DNA of 52,493 bases from Planctomycetota bacterium. GTDB lineage: Bacteria > Planctomycetota > SZUA-567. The stretch lies in NCBI GenBank assembly GCA_020060765.1, contig JAGUZQ010000021.1:1-52493 (forward strand), read 5' to 3'. Position 1 is the first letter of the stretch, and each line of letters starts with the position of its first letter. Below, piece after piece: positions 31,882-40,135 of this stretch. The notes under the pieces were generated by a model. It worked only from the letters and a program-made list of their open reading frames with translations. It was not told the DNA's origin and did not search any database. The position numbers and the translations under genes were made by a program.

Positions 31882-32290
31882 CGTCCTGTTCCTTTTCGGT
31901 TATTGTAATCGGTACGGATTCGGTCTTGCCGTCTGCAATGAGAAAAGCGCGCATTTCCGGTTCACTTCCTGCAAGCGACAGAATGACGTGGAGCACGCCG
32001 GGAGCGACGGCGAGGCGGATGTCCTCTTCCGAAGGCCGGGCGGGCGTGGCCGGATGGCTGTGCCAGACGGCCAGCATCGTTTCTCCCGCCGCCCGGATGG
32101 CTTTGGCCACGGCGAACTGTTCCTCCGGAATCAACGAATAATGCTTCGCGCTTGCGTCGGCATTTGTCATCGGGTGGTGCGTTCGCACGCCCCCGTCGCT
32201 GCCGGAGAGAATCCCGCAGGCTTCGAGGGGCGTGGCCGTTCGAGCCCGGGCCACCATCTCGTCGTGAATCGGCTTATGGAGCGTCAGCAT
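31874..32290 (-). CDS. hcyD: JAMM/MPN metalloprotease, HcyD-like
   Basis: Start ATG 32290 (138 aa) overlaps the hcyF stop as ATGCTGA. The zinc motif HSHPATPARPSEED matches H-x-H-x7-S-x2-D exactly, with an upstream Glu in LEACGIL. Bacterial members (M67) trim or release ThiS-like sulfur carriers. The carrier encoded two genes upstream ends Gly-Gly-Gly-Ala, so removing the last residue is the expected job. It is cytoplasmic. Confidence 0.88.
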   Translation of the reverse strand: MLTLHKPIHDEMVARARTATPLEACGILSGSDGGVRTHHPMTNADASAKHYSLIPEEQFAVAKAIRAAGETMLAVWHSHPATPARPSEEDIRLAVAPGVLHVILSLAGSEPEMRAFLIADGKTESVPITITEKEQDDV

Positions 32291-33108
32291 GCGCAATTGC
32301 ATCCTTTGCTCAAATCGCAGGCCTGCTCCGGCGCGCCTGCCAACTCGGTGACGGTTGGATTCTCTCCGCACAACGGGCACTCGAGATTCCGCCGAAACGG
32401 CACTTTCCTAAAGCGCATAGTGAGAGCGTCATACGTCAGCAACGCATCGGTCAACAGTTGGCCGATGCCGAGCAGGTGCTTGATCGCCTCGGTCGCCTGC
32501 AGGCAGCCGATTACGCCCGCGAGTACCCCTAGCACGCCAGCCTGCGAGCAGGACGGCACGGCTCCCTGTGGCGGTGGCTCGCGAAAAAGACAGCGATAGC
32601 AGGCGCTCTTTCCCGGAAGGATCGTCATCAATTGCCCCTCAAAGCGGAGAATGCCTGCGTGGGAAAGGGGTTTGCGGGTGAACCAGGCGGCATCGTTCAG
32701 CAGGAATTTAGATGCAAAGCTGTCAGTCCCGTCGATGACAAAGTCATAATCCCGAAGGATGTCCCGCGCGTTGGATGCCTGTACGCGCACAGGATGCTCG
32801 CGTACACGAACATCCGGGTTGATTGACCGGATGCGCGCCCCGGCCGAGGCGACCTTGGCGGTTCCCACGTCGGCGGTGTGATGGATCACCTGCCGTTGGA
32901 GATTGGAGAGATCCACCGCATCCGCGTCCGCGATCCCCAGTGTGCCGACGCCAGCCGCCGCGAGATAGAGCGCCGCCGGGGAGCCGAGGCCGCCCGCGCC
33001 GACGATCAGCACCTTCGCCGCCAGCAACTTCTCCTGCCCCGCCGCGCCGATCTGTTCCAAAATAATGTGACGGCTGTAGCGTTCGACCTGTTCATCGGTC
33101 AGATTCAT
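32284..33108 (-). CDS. hcyF: E1-like adenylyltransferase of the ThiF/MoeB/HesA family, HcyF-like
   Basis: The 274-aa protein has RYSRHIILEQIG at the start, the nucleotide loop VGAGGLGSPAA (about 36-46), ADAVDLSNLQRQ, and zinc ligands CYRC and CPLCG. It should adenylate the C-terminal glycine of the adjacent carrier. A Cys in VPSCSQAGVLG is in the usual position of the mobile catalytic loop. The C-terminus GCNCAC is Cys-rich and unusual. It overlaps hcyS by 4 bp. Confidence 0.9.
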   Translation of the reverse strand: MNLTDEQVERYSRHIILEQIGAAGQEKLLAAKVLIVGAGGLGSPAALYLAAAGVGTLGIADADAVDLSNLQRQVIHHTADVGTAKVASAGARIRSINPDVRVREHPVRVQASNARDILRDYDFVIDGTDSFASKFLLNDAAWFTRKPLSHAGILRFEGQLMTILPGKSACYRCLFREPPPQGAVPSCSQAGVLGVLAGVIGCLQATEAIKHLLGIGQLLTDALLTYDALTMRFRKVPFRRNLECPLCGENPTVTELAGAPEQACDLSKGCNCAC

Positions 33109-33311
33109 GCTCCGCCCCCCATGAAGTAGAGAAATTCCACCGCATCGCCATCATTGATGGTGGTAGCGGAAAAGTCCTCCCGTTTCAGGATCTCGCCATT
33201 CACTTCCACCGACACCATCTCCGGCATCTTCACCTTGCGCTCGACTAAGAGACCCGCCACCGTCAAGCCGTCGGACACCTCGGTCGCGTCTCCGTTGATT
33301 GTGATTTTCAT
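33105..33311 (-). CDS. hcyS: ThiS/MoaD-type sulfur carrier, HcyS-like, with C-terminal Ala
   Basis: The 68-aa ubiquitin-fold protein reads MKITINGDATEVSDGLTVAG through VEVNGEILKREDF and ends EFLYFMGGGA. ThiS and MoaD normally end in Gly-Gly; HcyS of Wolinella succinogenes carries one extra residue that its JAMM protease removes before adenylation. The Gly-Gly-Gly-Ala end and the flanking hcyF, hcyD, sulfite reductase and metY make HcyS more likely than ThiS; no thiazole genes are present. Confidence 0.88.
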   Translation of the reverse strand: MKITINGDATEVSDGLTVAGLLVERKVKMPEMVSVEVNGEILKREDFSATTINDGDAVEFLYFMGGGA

Positions 33312-33322
33312 TCGTCCACTCC

Positions 33323-34555
33323 TTATCCGGTCAATGCCTGTTCGAAATCTTCCTGCAAGTCCGTGAAATCCTCGATGCCGACCGCGACGCGAATCGTCTC
33401 ATCGCCGACGCCCAAGGCTTTGCGTTCATCCGCAGCGTACTCGGCGAAGATGGTAGAGGCCGGGTGGAGCACCAGCGTGCGCGCGTCACCCAGGTTGGTC
33501 ATGCGCTTGGCGAGGCGGAAGCGGTTAAGACACGCGAACGCCGCCGCGCGGTCGGCCAGATCGAAGGTCAGAATCGCGCCGCCCGCGCCGCCGAACTGCC
33601 GCTTCACACGCTCCGCGTAGGGGGAATCCGGCAACCCTGGATAGCGCACCCGCCGCACCGCCGCGTGCTGTTGCAGGTAACTAGCCAGCCGCAGAGCGTT
33701 GTCGCAGTGGATCCGCATGCGAGCGTGCAGCGTTTCCAGTCCCTGCAGCATGAGAAAGGAATTCTGCGGCGCCGGACACCCGCCGAGATCCCGGCAGATA
33801 CGATTGCGAAGATACGCCAGAAGTGCCATCGGCCCGGCCTTGCGCGCCAATTCGTTCACCTCCGTAAAGGGCGAAGCCGACCAGTCGTAACGGCCGGTGT
33901 CGATGATCGCGCCGCCGATGGCGGTGCCGTGGCCGTTGATGAATTTCGTCGTCGAATGCACCAAGATGTCCGCGCCGAGATCCACGCCCCGCGCCAGAAC
34001 CGGAGTCGTGACCGTAGCGTCGAGCACGAACGGCGCATTCGCTTCCCCGGCGATACCTGACAAAGCCGCGACATCCGGAACATCCATGGACGGATTGGTA
34101 ATCGTCTCCGCGAAGATCATGCGCGTGTTCGTCGTTACGGCATTGCGGAACGCTTGCGCGTCTGCGGCATCGACAAAAACGGAGCGGATCCTGAAGTTGC
34201 CAAGAACATGCTGAAAGAACGATACCGTGCCGCCGAAGATGCCGCGCGGCGCGACAATCTCGTCGCCGGGCCGCAGCAGCGCCAGACAGACGGAAGCGAT
34301 GGCTGCCATGCCGCTGGCGGTGGCGATGCAACCGACGCCGCCCTCCATGGCGTTCAGCCGCTGTTCGAGGGCATGTGTAGTCGGATTCGAGATGCGGGAG
34401 TAGACGTGCCCAGGAGCGCGCCCGGCGAAAATATCGGCCAGTTCCTCTGCCGAATCGAAGGCATACGACGCGCTCTGATAGATAGGCACCGCCGTCGCGC
34501 CGGTAACCGGGTTGCGGTCGTATCCCGCATGAATCGCGGCTGTTGACGGTTGCAT
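33323..34555 (-). CDS. metY: O-acetylhomoserine sulfhydrylase
   Basis: The 410-aa PLP enzyme of the Cys/Met metabolism family makes homocysteine. YSRISNPTTHALEQRL, ATASGMAAI, and HSTTKFINGHG with the PLP Lys are diagnostic, as is the C-terminal VGIEDFTDLQEDF. Position beside hcyS suggests the sulfur donor is the HcyS thiocarboxylate rather than free sulfide. Cystathionine gamma-synthase is a less likely reading, because the neighbours supply inorganic sulfur. Confidence 0.88.
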   Translation of the reverse strand: MQPSTAAIHAGYDRNPVTGATAVPIYQSASYAFDSAEELADIFAGRAPGHVYSRISNPTTHALEQRLNAMEGGVGCIATASGMAAIASVCLALLRPGDEIVAPRGIFGGTVSFFQHVLGNFRIRSVFVDAADAQAFRNAVTTNTRMIFAETITNPSMDVPDVAALSGIAGEANAPFVLDATVTTPVLARGVDLGADILVHSTTKFINGHGTAIGGAIIDTGRYDWSASPFTEVNELARKAGPMALLAYLRNRICRDLGGCPAPQNSFLMLQGLETLHARMRIHCDNALRLASYLQQHAAVRRVRYPGLPDSPYAERVKRQFGGAGGAILTFDLADRAAAFACLNRFRLAKRMTNLGDARTLVLHPASTIFAEYAADERKALGVGDETIRVAVGIEDFTDLQEDFEQALTG

Positions 34556-34566
34556 GGGCGCTCCCT

Positions 34567-36435
34567 TCAGATCGAATAATCCGGAATGACGTTCCGGGCG
34601 TTCAGGCCCTGCGTAATGCGTTGGATTGCGTCTTCCTCGCTGTCACTGTCGCGCAGGGTTACGTCGGGACGGATTTCAGCGAGGTCGCACTCGCCCGCCG
34701 CCACGACAAAGAGTTCGTTCGGTTCGTTCAGCAGCCGGAGTTTGGCCAAGTCCGTGTCATCCGCGCCGGGCAGGACGGTAATAAAGAGCAGTCCCGAATC
34801 CGTCATCACGCGCGCGAGTTGTCCGAGTTGCAGCAGGTGCTCCTCCCGGCCGACGACCTCATCTGCGCCTGGCGATTCAAAGTCGCCGAAAACGTTGCGG
34901 ATCGACATGTAATATGTGTGCTTATGCGTGGCGAAAAGTCTCCGCTCAAGCGCCTTGGCCAATTCAGATGCAGTCTCGGTTCCCTGCCGGTCACGGCTGG
35001 GGCCGGGGCAGACGAAGATGATAAACTTCCCGGCATGTCCGTATCCCGCGATGCGCAGATCCCTCGTGATCGCCCCCGTCTCCCAGGAAAACTCCCGGCG
35101 TTTCACCCGTTCGCGCAGCACGGATGCGCCGCTCTCGTCCGGCGCAAGCACGACGCCGCAACCCGCGATCTCGAAGTCATCAACCAGAACAAAGCGCGAC
35201 AGCGCGGGATTGACGTCCGCCGTATCGAAGGCCACAGGACGCAACGTCTCCAGCACGCACTCGGCCACGTCATGCCGCTCGACCTGGGCCTTGTCCGCCA
35301 CCGTGGTCAGTTCCGTAGCGTCGAGGACGTGGCGGATCTCCACCAGCTCTGCCGCCACGCGGGCCGCGCCCAGTTTCAGTTTGTATCGCTTTCCTGTGAT
35401 AAGGGGCGCTATGCCCATCCAGAACAGGTTCACGCGCAGAAGGTTGCCGACATGAGGGGCGGCTTCGCCCTCCCGAACCATGAGTTCTCCCGGTTTGACG
35501 TAGATCTCCGGGTCAAGTGTTACGCCCGTGGCCTCGCCCGCCCCGGCGGATTCCGGCGAGTCCCCGCCGAATCGCTCGATCCGCCGAATACGCGCCGTCT
35601 TCCCGGAGGGCAGGAAACACACCGAGCCACCGGGGCGAAGAGTTCCCGTCTCGACCGTACCGGCCACGATGCGCCGGTCGTCCCCCTGTTCGGTGAACTT
35701 GTAGATATCCTGTACCGGCAGGCGGAAGGGCCGCGCGCTCTCGTCCTCGGGCTTGCGAAAGGCGTCGAGTTGTTCCAGTACGGTATTGCCATTGTACCAG
35801 GGTGTCTCAGGCGCACGCCTGACGAGATTGCCTCCCTGCTGGGCGCAGACAGGGATGAAGACCGCTTCTGCGATTCCCAGGCGCGTCAGAAACGCTCCGA
35901 ATTCTTTCTCGATAGCCAGGAAGGCATCTTCATCGAAATCGACAAGGTCCATCTTGTTAACCACGACCGCCAACTGGCGCAGCCCCAGCAGGGAAAGAAG
36001 ATAACCGTGGCGGCGACTGTTTTCACGGATGCCCTCGCGTGCATCGATGACCAGCAGCGCCGCCTCCGAGCCAGCGGCGCCCGTAACCATGTTCTTCAGG
36101 AATTCAATATGTCCCGGTGCATCGCGAATTACATAATGGCGTTTTTCGGTTCTGAAGAAGCAGCGGGCTGTGTCGATGGTAATGCCCTGCGCCTGCTCGT
36201 TCTTGAGCGCGTCGAGAAGAAACGCGTACTCAAAAGGGCGGGCGTTGCGTTCGCACTGAGCACGGATGCGCTCGATCTTCCCCTCGGGCAGGACGCCCGC
36301 ATCGGCCAGGAGCCGCCCGATAACCGTGCTCTTGCCGTGATCCACGTGTCCCGCCACGACCACCTCCAGGTGCTCGCCGGTGGGAACGGCGAAAAAGGCG
36401 GCGTCTGTTTTTTGTAAAACGTTAACGTTCGTCAT
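34567..36435 (-). CDS. cysN: Sulfate adenylyltransferase subunit 1 (GTPase) with degenerate APS-kinase-like C-terminus
   Basis: Start ATG 36435 overlaps the cysD stop as TAATG; the product is 622 aa. Residues 1 to about 430 are the EF-Tu-like GTPase: GHVDHGKST, GITIDTA, DAPGHIEF and NKMDLVDFD. It drives sulfate activation with CysD. The last ~190 residues align in order with APS kinase (LERRLFATHKHTYYMS, then GQLARVMTDSGLLFITVLPG), but the P-loop is GYGHAGKF with Phe in place of Ser/Thr and the PAPS-loop residues are missing. It is probably inactive as a kinase, consistent with an APS rather than PAPS route. Confidence 0.88.
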   Translation of the reverse strand: MTNVNVLQKTDAAFFAVPTGEHLEVVVAGHVDHGKSTVIGRLLADAGVLPEGKIERIRAQCERNARPFEYAFLLDALKNEQAQGITIDTARCFFRTEKRHYVIRDAPGHIEFLKNMVTGAAGSEAALLVIDAREGIRENSRRHGYLLSLLGLRQLAVVVNKMDLVDFDEDAFLAIEKEFGAFLTRLGIAEAVFIPVCAQQGGNLVRRAPETPWYNGNTVLEQLDAFRKPEDESARPFRLPVQDIYKFTEQGDDRRIVAGTVETGTLRPGGSVCFLPSGKTARIRRIERFGGDSPESAGAGEATGVTLDPEIYVKPGELMVREGEAAPHVGNLLRVNLFWMGIAPLITGKRYKLKLGAARVAAELVEIRHVLDATELTTVADKAQVERHDVAECVLETLRPVAFDTADVNPALSRFVLVDDFEIAGCGVVLAPDESGASVLRERVKRREFSWETGAITRDLRIAGYGHAGKFIIFVCPGPSRDRQGTETASELAKALERRLFATHKHTYYMSIRNVFGDFESPGADEVVGREEHLLQLGQLARVMTDSGLLFITVLPGADDTDLAKLRLLNEPNELFVVAAGECDLAEIRPDVTLRDSDSEEDAIQRITQGLNARNVIPDYSI

Positions 36436-37316
36436 TACATGTATCCCTCCCGGCGCAGGCTTTCCAGTCCGCCGCCGTCCTCTTTGTCTTGCGCTCTTCC
36501 TGCGCGTTCGGCCACATGGGTGAATTTCCCTGTGCGCAATTCGTCGACGATTTCCGCTACTGAAGAAGCCGTGGAGTCCACGGGCTGGGTGCATGGAGCG
36601 CACCCGAGCGAACGATAGCGCTTCCCATCGCCCCGGTCGAAGTAGAGCGGGATGATCGGTATCTCTTCGCGCTGGATGTATTCCCATATATTCAGTTCCG
36701 TCCAGTCCAGAAGCGGGTGAACCCGCACATGCGTACCGGGTGCGAAATCGGTCTTGTAGTAGCGCCATACTTCCGGAGGCTGGTCGTCCACGTTCCAGTC
36801 GCTGCGATGATCGCGCGGCGAGAAGTAGCGTTCCTTGGAGCGGCTGCCCTCCTCGTCGGCGCGCGCGCCCACGATAACGCCGGTGAAAGGCTCGCGATCC
36901 GTATCCTGTTCGTATTGCCCCGTCCGGTGGTTCATCCGCAGGCGCTCCCATTCTCCGGAGAGCGTATGCCGCAGCGCCTCGCTCTTGAGCTTGCGGCAGC
37001 AGGTCATCCGGTCGCAGCGCCCCGCCGGGAATGACTCGCCCACCGCCAACGCATCCTTGTTCATGCCCACGATCATGTTCAGCCCCCATTCGCGCGCCAG
37101 TCGGTCGCGGTAGGCGATCATTTCCGGGATCTTGAACGAGGTGTCGATATGTACCATCGGGAACGGCACGTGCCCGAAAAACGCCTTGCGCGCCAGCCAT
37201 AACAGCACGGTGCTGTCCTTGCCGATCGACCAGAGCATGCACAGGCTCTTGAAGTCCCGGTACGCCTCGCGCAGGAGATGGATGCTTTTGGATTCCAACT
37301 GCTGAAGTCGTTCCAC
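36435..37316 (-). CDS. cysD: Sulfate adenylyltransferase subunit 2
   Basis: The 293-aa PP-loop-like catalytic subunit forms APS from ATP and sulfate. [19 protein letters not shown] is the nucleotide loop; [27 protein letters not shown] and [13 protein letters not shown] are family motifs, and the C-terminus [10 protein letters not shown] is conserved. It starts at GTG 37316 with TAGGAG upstream and is coupled to cysN. Confidence 0.95.
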   Translation of the reverse strand: MERLQQLESKSIHLLREAYRDFKSLCMLWSIGKDSTVLLWLARKAFFGHVPFPMVHIDTSFKIPEMIAYRDRLAREWGLNMIVGMNKDALAVGESFPAGRCDRMTCCRKLKSEALRHTLSGEWERLRMNHRTGQYEQDTDREPFTGVIVGARADEEGSRSKERYFSPRDHRSDWNVDDQPPEVWRYYKTDFAPGTHVRVHPLLDWTELNIWEYIQREEIPIIPLYFDRGDGKRYRSLGCAPCTQPVDSTASSVAEIVDELRTGKFTHVAERAGRAQDKEDGGGLESLRREGYM

Positions 37317-37325
37317 TATAAACTC

Positions 37326-37550
37326 CTATATTTCGAACTCGGGTTCCTGGAGACGGCCATAAGGAATGCGATCCCACAAACGTTCGTGACCGTAATACAT
37401 CGCGAATTTCAACACCAGATCGATGAGTCCCGCCCCGCCGGCGAAATCACTACGGCCGGTGACCGCCAAGACGATCAATCCCGTTACGGTTGACGCAATC
37501 AAGCGCCAGGAAATCGCTTTGACAATGCTTCTTGAGTGAGACTCGATCAT
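37326..37550 (-). CDS. DUF2061 membrane protein
   Basis: The 74-aa protein reads SIVKAISWRLIASTVTGLIV, then a second helix LIDLVLKFAMYYGHERLWDRI, the DUF2061 pattern. It has two membrane spans. Function is unknown, but genes of this family occur beside cysD/cysN or cysH, so a link to sulfate assimilation is likely. It starts as ATGA on the cysH stop. Confidence 0.85.
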   Translation of the reverse strand: MIESHSRSIVKAISWRLIASTVTGLIVLAVTGRSDFAGGAGLIDLVLKFAMYYGHERLWDRIPYGRLQEPEFEI

Positions 37551-38305
37551 ACGACACCTTTGCTGTCATTTATGTGGTTGCAATAACCGTGCAGCCCGCA
37601 CTCCTTTTTGCCTTCGCGCTCCCACCACCAGCGCCCGGCACGGATGTCCTCGCCCGGTTCGACTGCTCGCGTACAGCAGGCGCAACCAATGCTCGGATAA
37701 CCCCGGTCGTGCAGGAGGTTGTAGGGCACGTCGTACTCTTTCACATAACGGCGCACATCGGTTTCGCTCCAATCTGCGAGCGGGTTGATCTTCACAAGCC
37801 CGCGCTTTTCATCCCATTCAACCAGATCCATACCGCTCCGGCTGTCCGCTTGCTCGCGGCGAAGTCCCGTAACCCAGGCCGAAAGCCCGGATAGCGCACG
37901 ATTAAGCGGTTCGACCTTGCGTACCCGGCAGCATTCTCGCCTTTTCTCGACGCTTGCCAGGAAAAGGTTGACTCCGTGCTTCGCGACCATGGACTCGACC
38001 GCGCGCGCCTCCGGAAAAAGTACCTTGATCCTGATTCCGTACCGCGCCTCCGTCTTTGCCAGCAGATCGTAGGCCTGCGGGAAAAGCCGTCCCGTATCGA
38101 GAGTGAATACGGGGATATCAATGTCGTGGCGAACCAGCGCATCCACAATCACCTGATCCTCCAATCCCAGGGACGAGGCAAAGGCGATCCGCCCGGCATA
38201 TCGGTTTTGCGCCCACCGCAGAATGGCAGATAGATCGTGCTTATTCACACCGGTTTTCGCTTGAGCCGCTTCATCTTTTAACGAAATTATCGAAGCCGTG
38301 TCCAT
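37547..38305 (-). CDS. cysH: Adenylyl-sulfate (APS) reductase
   Basis: The 252-aa protein reduces APS to sulfite. FASSLGLEDQVI and VFTLDTGRLFPQ are substrate loops. Two Cys pairs, RRECCRVRK and GCACCTRAV, bind a 4Fe-4S cluster and mark the APS (not PAPS) type. KKECGLH supplies the catalytic Cys. It is the first gene of the array. AAGGG lies 9 bp before the ATG, and an IscR-like dyad covers positions 16-40 upstream. Confidence 0.93.
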   Translation of the reverse strand: MDTASIISLKDEAAQAKTGVNKHDLSAILRWAQNRYAGRIAFASSLGLEDQVIVDALVRHDIDIPVFTLDTGRLFPQAYDLLAKTEARYGIRIKVLFPEARAVESMVAKHGVNLFLASVEKRRECCRVRKVEPLNRALSGLSAWVTGLRREQADSRSGMDLVEWDEKRGLVKINPLADWSETDVRRYVKEYDVPYNLLHDRGYPSIGCACCTRAVEPGEDIRAGRWWWEREGKKECGLHGYCNHINDSKGVV

Positions 38306-38320
38306 AAACCGTTACCCTTT

Positions 38321-38345
38321 TATCTCAATTGAGCTAGTCGAGTAT
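38321..38345. promoter_or_regulatory. Predicted Rrf2 (IscR-like) operator before cysH
   Basis: A 25-bp site, begun by TATCTCAATTGAG and ended by GTCGAGTAT on the plus strand, shares 19 of 25 positions with the site at 38824-38848. Read on the minus strand its first ten bases, ATACTCGACT, fit the IscR type-1 half-site. It includes the palindrome CTCAATTGAG. It lies just before the cysH ribosome site, suited to repression. Confidence 0.6.
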
Positions 38346-38366
38346 TGCCGCAAAAAAATTCCCCTT

Positions 38367-38816
38367 TTATATGGTATAGATAGGAGCCTTATTACGCATA
38401 CGTTGACTGTCTTCTGCAACGAGGTCTGAAAAGGTCTTCTTGTCATAGACCCGCAGAAGCGCTTCTCGCGCTTCCTCCCACAGTGGCCAGAAAACGCAAT
38501 CGCCACACAAAGGACAGTCGGAATCAGCTCCACCTGCACGACAATCAACAATACAAATCGGACCCTGTATCAGCCTGATCACATCGCCTACCGTTGTCTC
38601 GCCGGCTGATTTGACCAGGAAATACCCGCCTTCCTTTCCGCGCCGCGAATCTACGATTCCCGCCTGCTTCATCTGATTCAGAATGATTTCCAAAAAACGG
38701 GGCGGTATCGCTTGCTCTTTGGCAATATCATGAATCTTGATTGGTCCCCTGCCAGCCTGCTTGGCCAATTCAAAGACAGCGCGCAGGGCATATTGGCATC
38801 GTTGAGAGAGCATCAT
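38367..38816 (-). CDS. Rrf2-family regulator with Cys-rich sensor (IscR-like)
   Basis: The 149-aa protein has the Rrf2 winged helix (LSQRCQYALRAVFELAKQ; PPRFLEIILNQMKQAGIV; RRGKEGGYFL). The loop CIVDCRAGGADSDCPLCGDC holds six Cys, three of which match the IscR/NsrR cluster ligands, so it probably binds Fe-S. It lies between cysH and hemA, and related 25-bp sites occur at three promoters around it. It is the likely regulator of the sulfur and siroheme genes. The second Met (38813) has the better ribosome-site spacing. Confidence 0.88.
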   Translation of the reverse strand: MMLSQRCQYALRAVFELAKQAGRGPIKIHDIAKEQAIPPRFLEIILNQMKQAGIVDSRRGKEGGYFLVKSAGETTVGDVIRLIQGPICIVDCRAGGADSDCPLCGDCVFWPLWEEAREALLRVYDKKTFSDLVAEDSQRMRNKAPIYTI

Positions 38817-38823
38817 TCCCCAT

Positions 38824-38876
38824 ATACCTCACTAAGTCGATTGAGATAATAATATCACAATTTTGCAGGACATCAA
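38824..38876 (-). promoter_or_regulatory. Predicted promoter and operator of the Rrf2 gene
   Basis: On the minus strand TTGATG (38871-38876) and TATTAT (38849-38854) are 16 bp apart. The 25-bp dyad (38824-38848; minus strand TATCTCAATCGACTTAG to GAGGTAT) begins right after the -10, a position suited to autorepression. The -35 overlaps the hemA stop codon. Confidence 0.6.
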
Positions 38877-40135
38877 CAACAAAATGACTTTTCTTGCGTA
38901 TTTTTTTTCATTGCGTCAAATTTTGGTTCTTCTTCCAAGGCTGCTGCCGCATTCCGCGCCGTATGTTTCAATTCTCCGACCATGGCTCTTAACATTTTCC
39001 GGGTCAATTCGTTGCATTGTTTTTCCAGCATCATCCGCACATCGTCTGGAAGCGATGCGCCACGCAATTTGGTGGATTCGGCCAAGCGGATGGTTTCCAC
39101 AACGGCCTCCAATCGCCGGATCGAAGGAACGGCGGGCAGTTCCCGTAACCATTTGCCATATTGAACTACGGCTTCATCAATTAAGCTCTCGGCGTGCGGA
39201 ATTTCTTTTTCCCTTTGTTCCAAGACGGAATAAACCGAATTCTTCATATCTGAAAGCTCTCGCAGGACGATCCCCGGCACTTCGGACAAATCCGGGGCGA
39301 TGTCGCGCGGCAAAGCGAGATCATATAGAAAAATCGGCTTCTCGTCCGGTTTCCTTCCGGTCATCATCTCTTTTTCGATAATGATTCCGGGCGAGGCCGT
39401 AGCGCTGAAAACTATATCGAAATGACATAACAGCGATGGTAGACTCCCGAACGGTTCCGGATGTACGCCCCATTTTTCCGCAAGCTGTCTTGTTTTTTCC
39501 GGTGATCGCCCGGCAACGGCAAGTCGTGCAATTTCCAATCGCGCAAGGCAGCGCAACAAACTTTCGCACATAGCGCCTGTTCCGATAACGAGAATGGATT
39601 TCCCGGTGAAGCCGCCCGTATCCGACAGTGCCTGCTCGACTGCGGCGGCTCCGTACCCGATACCGCCGCCGCTCAATTCCGTTTCGGAGCGCACACGCTT
39701 TCCGACACGAAACGCCCGGTGAAAGCAAGCGTTGAGAAAGAAACCGCTGCTGTCAGCTTGGCAGGCGAGACGGTACGCCTGTTTGAGTTGACCAAGGATC
39801 TCGTTTTCGCCTAAGATCTCGGCTTCCAGCCCCGCCGCGACCCGGAAGAGATGCCGTGTCGCGTCCTTGCCGCGTAGAATATGCAAATCCGTCAACGGCA
39901 ATGCCCCTGTTTCCGTATAGGATTCGATTCGGCGTCGCACTCTTTCGCCGCAGGCGTTCGGGCATCCCTCGAAATACAACTCGAAGCGGTTGCAGGTGGA
40001 AAGGAGCACGCATTCGGGTATGCCGTCATCTTCCTTCAAAGAACGGAGCATATTCTTGATCCGCGCCTGCGGCACATGCAGGCGTTCGCGAAGCGGGAGC
40101 GGCGTATTTTTGTGGTTATACGTGATAACATTCAC
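38873..40135 (-). CDS. hemA: Glutamyl-tRNA reductase
   Basis: The 420-aa enzyme reduces Glu-tRNA to glutamate semialdehyde, the first step to tetrapyrroles. LLSTCNRFELY holds the catalytic Cys (near 48). LRGKDATRHLFRVAAGLEAEILGENEILGQ and VIGTGAMCESLLRCL (NADPH loop) are family motifs. The C-terminal dimerisation helices are present and the end is Cys-rich (SFCC). It starts at GTG, overlapping hemL as GTGA. Confidence 0.95.
   Translation of the reverse strand: MNVITYNHKNTPLPLRERLHVPQARIKNMLRSLKEDDGIPECVLLSTCNRFELYFEGCPNACGERVRRRIESYTETGALPLTDLHILRGKDATRHLFRVAAGLEAEILGENEILGQLKQAYRLACQADSSGFFLNACFHRAFRVGKRVRSETELSGGGIGYGAAAVEQALSDTGGFTGKSILVIGTGAMCESLLRCLARLEIARLAVAGRSPEKTRQLAEKWGVHPEPFGSLPSLLCHFDIVFSATASPGIIIEKEMMTGRKPDEKPIFLYDLALPRDIAPDLSEVPGIVLRELSDMKNSVYSVLEQREKEIPHAESLIDEAVVQYGKWLRELPAVPSIRRLEAVVETIRLAESTKLRGASLPDDVRMMLEKQCNELTRKMLRAMVGELKHTARNAAAALEEEPKFDAMKKNTQEKSFCC

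Noticed and set aside
33105..33311. Reading the small carrier as ThiS for thiamine synthesis
   Set aside because: No thiG, thiH or thiC is nearby, the terminus is GGGA rather than GG, and JAMM, E1, MetY and sulfite reductase genes flank it.
34543..36417. Very long plus-strand frame (624 codons) opposite cysN
   Set aside because: It is the antisense of a clear CysN GTPase with intact motifs; its composition is Arg/Ala/His-rich with no recognisable domain, as expected for a GC-rich shadow frame.
36436..37377. N-terminal extension of the cysN frame by about 314 codons
   Set aside because: This part lies over cysD in another frame and has no family match; cysN starts at the ATG overlapping the cysD stop (TAATG) and then shows the normal GTPase N-terminus.
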